A stretch of 12,348 nt of DNA from Bacteroidaceae bacterium (lineage in GTDB: Bacteria; Bacteroidota; Bacteroidia; Bacteroidales; Bacteroidaceae), in assembly GCA_017472905.1 (NCBI GenBank), contig JAFUNW010000047.1:1-12348 (forward strand). The letters are read 5' to 3'. Below are positions 1-6,307 of the stretch, piece by piece. The notes below the pieces were generated by a model. The model had not been told where the DNA came from. It saw only the letters and a list, made by a program, of their open reading frames with translations, and ran no database searches. The position numbers were made by a program, and so were the translations under genes. Within the stretch, counting starts at the first letter, position 1. Every line of letters begins with the position of its first letter.

Positions 1-1
1 G

Positions 2-3000
2 CGCAAAGGTTCGTTTCGCCTGCAAATGCAAACTCATGATTTAGATTTTCTTACCTTCTTGGCCGATTCTGTCAGTCGCGGTGCATGGGCCATTCCTCAC
101 GACTTGCAATTGAATGCGACATTGGACATGGATGGCTCTCTTTCTGCGGTAGATGTCGCTTTGAACGAGTCGGAAGGAGCTTTGTCTCTTCGGGCCGATT
201 ATAATCAGCTTGATGAACGGTATACTCTGCATGCTCATATCGATAGTTTGCCGCTTCATCGTTTTTTGCCACAGGATTCTTTGCGTTATCTTACGGCCCA
301 TGCCCGATTTCGCGGCAAAGGTACTGACCTCTATTCGGCTTCGACTCGTTTCCGGGGCGAGGTTGGCATAGATCGCCTGGAATATGGTTCTTCATCCTTG
401 GACAGCATGCTTATGAAAGCAGCGTTGCTGCGTCATCAGGTGCGGTTATCGTTGGATAGTCACAATGCCTTGTTGCAATTACAGGCCCGTTTGAACGGCT
501 TTTTGCGGCGCGATACAGTTGTGGCAAACCTTTCTGTGGATATGCCCGAAGCGAATCTTCATGCTTTGCGGTTAACGCCTTCTCCGGTGCAACTTTCGTT
601 GCATTTGCAGGCCGATGCCTCTTCCAATTGGCGTGATGCTTATGCATTGAAAGGGGGACTGACCCGTTTGGAATTACAGACGGAGAAAGAAGAGTATGCT
701 CCGAAAGATTTGTTGTTCAATGCATTGACCAATCGAGCCACTACTGCAGCTCGCCTTGAGGCCGGAGATTTGGATTTGACTCTCTCAGCAAATGGTGAGG
801 GGAAGGTCGTATGGGAACAGGTAGACAATTTTGTACAAACCTTTTGGAAACAGTTGGGCGAACGTTCCGTATCGTTAAACGAAGTTACGAGTTTGCTTCC
901 TGAGTTGAAGATGCGGTTGACAGCGGGCGAAGACAATCCAGTATGCAATTACCTTCGGTTTGTCAGCGATGTGCAGTTTCGGGAGGTTGATGTGGATCTT
1001 TCCTTATCACCGGTCGAAGGCATTCAAGCCGATGCATTTGTTTATCGTTTGGCGACCGACAGTTTGGAATTGGATACGGTTCGTTTGGTAATTCGACAGG
1101 ACACTACGGCTATTCATTACCACACAACTGTGAGCAATGCTCCTACTGACAAGAAACCCGTCTTTACCGCCATGCTGAGTGGGCAACTGGCTTCATCCGG
1201 AGGCGATGCCTTGTTGCGTTTTTATGACAACAAACAGCGGTTGGGGCTTGAACTGGGAGCAGTTGCTTCCTTGCAGAGCAACGGTTTGCTTCTCTCTTTG
1301 ATTCCCGAGCAACCTACAGTCGCTTTCCGGCCTTTCTTCTTGAATGATAGCAATTACGTGGCCCTTAGCGATTCGGGTCGAGTTACGGCCGATGTAGCTT
1401 TGCTGGACAAAGATGGAACGGGCTTGCGCTTATATTCTTCTCCGAACGAAGAGGCTTTGCAGGACCTTACGCTCGATTTGGCTCGCTTGCATATCGATGA
1501 GATTCTGAAAATACTTCCTTATGCTCCCGATGTGGCCGGAATCTTGGACGCAGAGCTTCATTACGTGCGAACTCCGGAAAATAATACATTCTCCGGTACT
1601 TTACAAGTGGAGGAATTGTCTTATGAGCAATATCCGATGGGGACATTGGGGATGGAGGCCGTTTATTTGCCAACCTCTGCGCGTCAACATCTGGTAGCTC
1701 TTCAATTGTTGCAAGACGGAAAGGAGGTGGCGGCCGTTCAAGGAAGTTATGCCGACCGTCCGGAAGGAGGATTTTTGGATGGAGATTTACAGTTAGAGCG
1801 TTTTCCGTTGAAACTGGCGAATGCGTTTCTCCCTCGTGAGCTGGCTACAGTTTCCGGAGTGATGGACGGAGAACTGATGGTGGCCGGTGCAATAGAGGCT
1901 CCGCGTACGAATGGGGAGGTGCGTTTTGACTCGGTACAGTTACATTCTCCGCTCTATGCATTGGATTTACATCTCGACAAAACTCCTTTGCGGATGGAAG
2001 AGAACCGTTTGCTCTTTGATAATTTCAATATTTACGCTCGTGGAAAAAATCCTTTTACCTTGAGCGGACATGTCGACATGACAGATTTTTCGAAGATGAC
2101 AGCAGACCTTCGGATGCGGGCGGTAGAATATGAACTGCTCAACGCTAAAGAGAGCAAAAACTCCTTGCTTTTCGGTAAAGTGTTTGTTTCGCTTTTCTCC
2201 ACCATCAAGGGAGAACTTTCTGCACCGACCGTTCGCGGTACGATGAATGTGTTGGGAAATACCGATGTCACCTATGTTCTGAAAGATTCGCCTTTGACGG
2301 TAGAAGATCGCTTGGGCAGTATGGTGACTTTTGTGAACTTCAGTGATACCCTTTCTCTTCCGGAAGTGAAGAGTGAGGTCGTGTTGGGGGGACTCGACTT
2401 GCTGATGAACGTTCAGATAGACCAAGGTGCACAGGCCCGGGTCAATTTGGGCGATGACAACTACGTGAAGGTCGAGGGAGGCGGCAATCTCTCGCTTCAG
2501 TACACTCCCCAGGGCGATTTGCTCTTGACCGGACGCTATACGCTCACCGATGGAGAGATGAAGTATTCGCTGCCGGTCATTCCTTTGAAGACGTTCAATA
2601 TCAGCAACGGTAGTTATGTGGAGTTTACGGGCGATCCGTCCAATCCCTATCTGCATGTTACGGCCAGTGAGCGGGTACGTACTTCCGTGACGGAGGAGAA
2701 TGCTTCGCGCTACGTCAACTTCGATGTGGGCATCTCCATTAGCAATACGCTTGACCAAATGGGACTGGAGTTTACCCTTCAAGCTCCCGAAGATGTCTCT
2801 CTACAAAATCAATTGGCGGCAATGTCTGCCGAGGAGCGGGGCAAGTTGGCCGTTACTATGTTGGTTACCGGTATGTATGCCGGTTCGCAAGGAGGAACCT
2901 CCGGCGGCTTCAATACCAACAATGCCTTGAATTCATTCCTTCAGAGCGAGATTTCCAACATTGCCGGTAGCGCGCTCAAAACGGTGGACGTCAGCATCGG

Positions 3001-3430
3001 GGTAGAAGACAACTATGCTGCCGATGGAACCTCTCAGGGTGGAACCGACTACTCTTTCCGCTTTGCCAAGCGGTTTTGGAACAACCGTTTGAGCGTGATT
3101 ATCGGTGGACGCATATCTACGGGCAACGAAGCTGTGGCTGAAGAAAACAATTCATTCATTGACGATATCTCTTTGGAATGGCGGTTGGACGATAGTGGTA
3201 CGCGCTATGTCAAGTTGTTCCATACGAAAAACTACGAAAGCATTCTGGAAGGCGAAATCATCGAGACCGGAGTGGGTCTGGTCTTGCGCCGGAAAGTCAA
3301 CAACCTGGGCGAACTTTTTATTTTCCGTAAGCAAAGACAGACACCGCTTCCTGTCAATGATGCACTTCCCGGGAAGAATGCTCCGAATCCTTCGTCTCCA
3401 TCCCTTGTATCCCCTCAAAAAGAAGAATAA
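2..3430 (+). CDS. tamB: TamB-family translocation/assembly module protein (5' end outside window)
   Basis: The reading frame is open from base 2 with no stop upstream of the first Met (26), so this is the 3' part of a longer gene. Bacteroidota TamB proteins are typically around 1,500 residues and about 1,140 are present here. The protein consists of long alternating beta-strand segments with little helix, as expected for the beta-taco groove of AsmA/TamB-like proteins thought to conduct lipids or assist outer-membrane protein assembly across the periplasm. Numbering from Met 26, the C-terminal TamB domain (DUF490) covers roughly residues 780-1105. It includes a conserved-looking stretch around residues 900-960 (VGISISNTLDQMGLEFTLQAP, then QNQLAAMSAEERGKLAV) and a terminal strand-rich part (FAKRFWNNRLSVIIGGRIS). 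A Pro/Ser-rich tail of about 30 residues follows. The N-terminal membrane anchor must lie before the window. The gene overlaps tamL by one base, which supports translational coupling and a shared complex. Family assignment is firm; the transported substrate is not known from sequence. Confidence 0.93.
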   Translation, partial: RKGSFRLQMQTHDLDFLTFLADSVSRGAWAIPHDLQLNATLDMDGSLSAVDVALNESEGALSLRADYNQLDERYTLHAHIDSLPLHRFLPQDSLRYLTAHARFRGKGTDLYSASTRFRGEVGIDRLEYGSSSLDSMLMKAALLRHQVRLSLDSHNALLQLQARLNGFLRRDTVVANLSVDMPEANLHALRLTPSPVQLSLHLQADASSNWRDAYALKGGLTRLELQTEKEEYAPKDLLFNALTNRATTAARLEAGDLDLTLSANGEGKVVWEQVDNFVQTFWKQLGERSVSLNEVTSLLPELKMRLTAGEDNPVCNYLRFVSDVQFREVDVDLSLSPVEGIQADAFVYRLATDSLELDTVRLVIRQDTTAIHYHTTVSNAPTDKKPVFTAMLSGQLASSGGDALLRFYDNKQRLGLELGAVASLQSNGLLLSLIPEQPTVAFRPFFLNDSNYVALSDSGRVTADVALLDKDGTGLRLYSSPNEEALQDLTLDLARLHIDEILKILPYAPDVAGILDAELHYVRTPENNTFSGTLQVEELSYEQYPMGTLGMEAVYLPTSARQHLVALQLLQDGKEVAAVQGSYADRPEGGFLDGDLQLERFPLKLANAFLPRELATVSGVMDGELMVAGAIEAPRTNGEVRFDSVQLHSPLYALDLHLDKTPLRMEENRLLFDNFNIYARGKNPFTLSGHVDMTDFSKMTADLRMRAVEYELLNAKESKNSLLFGKVFVSLFSTIKGELSAPTVRGTMNVLGNTDVTYVLKDSPLTVEDRLGSMVTFVNFSDTLSLPEVKSEVVLGGLDLLMNVQIDQGAQARVNLGDDNYVKVEGGGNLSLQYTPQGDLLLTGRYTLTDGEMKYSLPVIPLKTFNISNGSYVEFTGDPSNPYLHVTASERVRTSVTEENASRYVNFDVGISISNTLDQMGLEFTLQAPEDVSLQNQLAAMSAEERGKLAVTMLVTGMYAGSQGGTSGGFNTNNALNSFLQSEISNIAGSALKTVDVSIGVEDNYAADGTSQGGTDYSFRFAKRFWNNRLSVIIGGRISTGNEAVAEENNSFIDDISLEWRLDDSGTRYVKLFHTKNYESILEGEIIETGVGLVLRRKVNNLGELFIFRKQRQTPLPVNDALPGKNAPNPSSPSLVSPQKEE

Positions 3431-5739
3431 TGAAGCAACAGATAGTATATATAATAGGTGTATGCACCGTTTGCCTGTTGGTCTCCTGTTCCACCACTCG
3501 CCATTTGCCGGAAGACGAAACGCTCTATACCGGCATCCGGCGGATAGAGTATGTCAACGACAGTGCGTTGCTTCGTTCCGAAGCGGCGCGAAGCGAAGTG
3601 GAGGCTGCTTTGGCCTATCCGCCGAACAATGCCGTTTTCGGAAGTTCTTCCATTCGTTTTCCCATTCCGTTCGGATTGTGGGTCTATAACGCGTTTGTCG
3701 AAAAGCAGAAGGGGATAGGAAAGTGGATATTCAACACGTTTGCGGCCGAGCCCGTTTATCTTTCTTTGGTCAATCCTGACGTACGAAGCAAGGTAGCTGC
3801 CAATTTGCTTCACGACTACGGTTTTTTTCAAGGAAAGGTGACGCATGAAATTGTTCCGCAGCGCAATCCGCGTAAGGCCAAAGTCGCCTATCGAGTGGAG
3901 CCGGGTCCGCTTTATATGCTTGACTCGGTGGAGTATCGCCGCTTCCCGTTTGTTGCCGACACCCTGATACGTTTCGCTTGGGGCGACCGACTTTTGCGTA
4001 CACCCTCTCCATTCAGTGTGGTGGAGTTGGAGAAAGAGCGTACGCGGTTGGCTACGCTTTTTCGAAACAATGGATATTACTATTATCGGAACAATTACAT
4101 CACTTTTCGGGCCGATACGATTCAGCGGCCGGGTAAGGTTTGGCTGCAGATACAGCCTGAGAACGGATTGCCCCCGCAGGTAAATCGTCAATGGTACATT
4201 GGAGACATGACGGTCAACTTGCGGAAGAACAACAGCTATCGGCTGACCGACAGTCTGCAGATTCGTCACCTTCTCATCGCCTATAGTGGAAAGAAGCCCC
4301 CTTTGCGTCCGGGTGTTTTGTTTCATAATTTTCGTTTTCGTCACGGACAACTCTACTCACAGGAGTTGCAACGGCTCAGTCAAGAGAACATGGCCCGTAT
4401 GGGCATATTCAGTTCGGTCGATTTCCGCTTTGTTCCGCGCGACACCACTGCGCTTTGCGATACGCTCGACTTGGTGGTGAGTGCTACGTTCGACAAACCG
4501 CTGGATGTGGAACTGGAAATGAACGCTACGAGCAAAAGTAACGATCAGATAGGGCCGGGACTCTCTTTGGGACTCTCCAAGAAAAATGTTTTTCGAGGGG
4601 GTGAGACTTTTTCGGTCAAGCTCGATGCTTCGTATGAGTGGCAGACCGGAAGTGCCGCCACAGGAAAAAGCTCGGCTGTCAATTCGTGGGAGTTGGGACT
4701 GTCCACTTCGCTGACCTATCCGCGATTGATGTTTCCGGGACTGAACACGCGCCGTTTTCGTTTTCCCGCTCAAACGGAGTTTAAGCTCTATGCCAACCAA
4801 CTGAATCGGGCCGGATATTTCCGTTTGCTCTCTTTCGGAGGAAATGCGACCTACACTTTTCAGCCTACTCCCACCTCGCGCCATATATTCACTCCTTTCC
4901 GCCTGACGTTTAACATGCTGCAGAGCCATACGGCCAAGTTCGACTCCATCATGGAGCAGAACCGGGCTTTGGCCATCAGCTTCCGCGATCAATACATTCC
5001 GGCCATGTCGTACACCTATACGTTTGATGATGCTTCCATCACATCGCGCCGACACCATACTTGGTGGAGTACAACCATTACTTCGGCCGGTAATCTCACT
5101 TCGTTGGCTTCGGCCTTGGGGGGACATCCTTTCGACAAACGGGACAAGTCGCTTTTCGGAAATCCGTTTGCCCAGTTCCTGAAGCTGACGACCGAGTTGC
5201 GCAACCTCTTCAAGGTGGGTGCTCGCAGTCACGTGGCCACCCGATTGATGGGGGGCATCGTTTTTCCTTACGGCAATTCGCAATATGCTCCCTACAGCGA
5301 GCAGTTCTATATCGGGGGAGCCAACAGCATCCGCGCATTTACGGCTCGTACCATCGGGCCGGGCAGCTATCGGCCGGAGCAGAACGTTTATGCTTATCTG
5401 GACGAGACCGGCGACATTAAGCTGGAGGCAAACGTGGAGTTTCGCTTTCCTCTGTTAGGGAATCTTTACGGAGCTACGTTTCTTGATGCAGGAAACGTCT
5501 GGTTGCTACGTTCGCAGGACGATCGTCCCGGAGGACAATTGACTTTGCGCGACTTTTGGAACGACCTTGCGGTTGGAACCGGAGTCGGTGTGCGCTACGA
5601 CTTGGAGTTTCTGGTGCTTCGTCTCGATTTGGGGGTAGCCTTGCATCTGCCGTATGAGACGGGCAAGAGTGGATATTACAATATTCCGCGCTTCAAAGAC
5701 GGCTTGGGCTTGCACTTGGCAGTGGGCTATCCGTTCTGA
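3430..5739 (+). CDS. tamL: TamL: lipoprotein TamA/BamA-like outer-membrane barrel (Omp85)
   Basis: This 769-residue protein is predicted to be the outer-membrane partner of TamB. It begins with a lipoprotein signal peptide ending in the lipobox LVSC with Cys20 as the lipidated residue, unlike proteobacterial TamA, which has an ordinary signal peptide. Residues of about 25-340 form the periplasmic POTRA-like region. From about residue 355 (LDVELEMNATSKSNDQIGPG) the sequence becomes the amphipathic strands of a 16-strand Omp85 barrel, with the loop-6 motif at residues 634-637 reading IRAF (family consensus VRGF/Y). The protein ends in strands that finish in a terminal Phe (AVGYPF), which fits the beta-signal used for barrel insertion. 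The start ATG overlaps the tamB stop (TAATG) with no strong Shine-Dalgarno site, so coupled translation is likely. The lipobox plus barrel plus tamB linkage is the signature of the Bacteroidota TamL group. A general BamA-like annotation is the only real alternative and is less likely given the neighbour. Confidence 0.93.
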   Translation: MKQQIVYIIGVCTVCLLVSCSTTRHLPEDETLYTGIRRIEYVNDSALLRSEAARSEVEAALAYPPNNAVFGSSSIRFPIPFGLWVYNAFVEKQKGIGKWIFNTFAAEPVYLSLVNPDVRSKVAANLLHDYGFFQGKVTHEIVPQRNPRKAKVAYRVEPGPLYMLDSVEYRRFPFVADTLIRFAWGDRLLRTPSPFSVVELEKERTRLATLFRNNGYYYYRNNYITFRADTIQRPGKVWLQIQPENGLPPQVNRQWYIGDMTVNLRKNNSYRLTDSLQIRHLLIAYSGKKPPLRPGVLFHNFRFRHGQLYSQELQRLSQENMARMGIFSSVDFRFVPRDTTALCDTLDLVVSATFDKPLDVELEMNATSKSNDQIGPGLSLGLSKKNVFRGGETFSVKLDASYEWQTGSAATGKSSAVNSWELGLSTSLTYPRLMFPGLNTRRFRFPAQTEFKLYANQLNRAGYFRLLSFGGNATYTFQPTPTSRHIFTPFRLTFNMLQSHTAKFDSIMEQNRALAISFRDQYIPAMSYTYTFDDASITSRRHHTWWSTTITSAGNLTSLASALGGHPFDKRDKSLFGNPFAQFLKLTTELRNLFKVGARSHVATRLMGGIVFPYGNSQYAPYSEQFYIGGANSIRAFTARTIGPGSYRPEQNVYAYLDETGDIKLEANVEFRFPLLGNLYGATFLDAGNVWLLRSQDDRPGGQLTLRDFWNDLAVGTGVGVRYDLEFLVLRLDLGVALHLPYETGKSGYYNIPRFKDGLGLHLAVGYPF

Positions 5740-6019
5740 TGTCTGTTTCTCTTCTCTTTTTCTTCTTGTCCTTTATTTTTATTGAGACGGTAAGAACGTT
5801 TGTCCGCATTCTTGAATTTCAGGATGTGAAGAATAGACTGTTTTTTGCCGTTTGAGGGAGAGAAAATCCTTTGTTTTCTTGAAAAAAAGGGCGTAGCGGG
5901 GCTGAAAACGGCCGAATGCTCTTGGAAATCGTCAAACGGTGGTTGATATTTTTACTGTTTTATCTTTTTCTGCATTGATTTTCGGAAAAGGGTAAGAAGC
6001 TTGCCTTTTTTTTCTTTTC

Positions 6020-6058
6020 GAGGAGGAAAATGGAGGACGATGTCCGCTTTTTCTCCTC
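6020..6058. repeat. Hairpin 1: imperfect inverted repeat
   Basis: GAGGAGGAAAA (6020-6030) can pair with TTTTTCTCCTC (6048-6058) over eleven positions, with one G-T wobble. Inside the loop, GGAC (6035-6038) can pair with GTCC (6042-6045), so the whole segment can fold into an almost continuous stem. It does not end in a T run on the plus strand and so is not a classical terminator. The AGGAGG followed by ATG at 6030 imitates a translation start but lies inside the stem. Confidence 0.6.
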
Positions 6059-6116
6059 TGCTGCACGGCAAAGGGAAATCTGTTGGGCAGCAGAAGGCTT
6101 TTTGCTGTACGGCAAA
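6059..6116 (+). repeat. Short direct repeat pair (TGCTGYACGGCAAA)
   Basis: TGCTGCACGGCAAA at 6059-6072 recurs as TGCTGTACGGCAAA at 6103-6116, a 13 of 14 match 44 bases apart. The second copy lies in the loop of hairpin 2. Its first copy abuts hairpin 1. The combination suggests a small duplicated or decayed repeat unit rather than random sequence, but two copies alone are weak evidence. Confidence 0.5.
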
Positions 6117-6137
6117 ATATGTTTTGCTGCCCAACAG
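6080..6137. repeat. Hairpin 2: 13-base perfect inverted repeat
   Basis: CTGTTGGGCAGCA (6080-6092) is the exact reverse complement of TGCTGCCCAACAG (6125-6137). The pairing extends outward by T6079-A6138 and inward by one wobble and two A-T pairs. The loop contains a second small stem, TTTTGC (6100-6105) with GCAAAA (6112-6117). The GC-rich stem is strong, but the flanks are not T tracts in the reading direction of either gene, so it is not a standard terminator. It could be a REP-like element, a structured 3' UTR or a protein-binding palindrome. Confidence 0.75.
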
Positions 6138-6190
6138 AAAAAAATATGCGACCGGCATTTTGGCTTCTGTCGGTCGCATAAATTGTTTTT
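6138..6190. terminator. Predicted intrinsic terminator between convergent genes (best on minus strand)
   Basis: TATGCGACCG (6145-6154) pairs perfectly with CGGTCGCATA (6171-6180), and the stem continues inward with one wobble and two more pairs. Seven A residues at 6138-6144 become a run of seven U at the base of the stem in minus-strand RNA, the classic intrinsic terminator layout for the gene ending at 6308, about 130 bases upstream. On the plus strand the stem is followed by AAATTGTTTTT, a weaker U-rich tail that could also stop tamL transcripts. The convergent gene arrangement fits a bidirectional role. Confidence 0.78.
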
Positions 6191-6307
6191 CGCCTTGCTT
6201 TCAGCCTCTTTTTTCTTCGCTTTTCAGTTTTTAAGAAAAATATATATAAATATTGTTCGCGCTTTTTGAAAGATGTGTTGTATGGATTTCGGATTGCGTC
6301 TTTGAAA

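Larger units (their letters stand above)
5740..6307. other. 568-base convergent intergenic region with hairpin cluster, no credible gene
   Basis: This gap separates the 3' ends of tamL (plus) and the secreted beta-helix gene (minus). It is AT-rich with several T tracts. The first 280 bases hold nothing I can name. One long-range inverted repeat is present, CCGTTTGA at 5848-5855 and TCAAACGG at 5932-5939, but the arms are eight bases and 76 apart, so chance is plausible. The part from 6020 to 6180 holds three adjacent hairpins, listed separately. The last 125 bases before 6308 are AT-rich with nothing recognisable. Short open frames here (for example a Met at 6030) give low-complexity, Phe-rich peptides with no family resemblance. 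Confidence 0.7.

Noticed and set aside
1967..2782. Long minus-strand open frame (271 residues) opposite tamB
   Set aside because: It is antisense to a strongly supported coding sequence, has no recognisable domain and its composition (many His, Arg, Ile) is that of a reversed codon frame.
3415..5283. Two minus-strand open frames of about 310 residues opposite tamL
   Set aside because: tamL is certain on the plus strand from its lipobox, loop-6 motif and C-terminal strand. These frames are shadows with Arg/Ser-rich low-complexity translation.
5848..5939. Inverted repeat CCGTTTGA / TCAAACGG
   Set aside because: Eight-base arms 76 bases apart in AT-rich sequence are easily explained by chance, and no other feature supports a function.
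6030..6269. Possible small plus-strand gene preceded by AGGAGG
   Set aside because: The AGGAGG is only three bases from the ATG and lies within hairpin 1. The frame runs through all three hairpins and gives a Phe-rich peptide without family resemblance.
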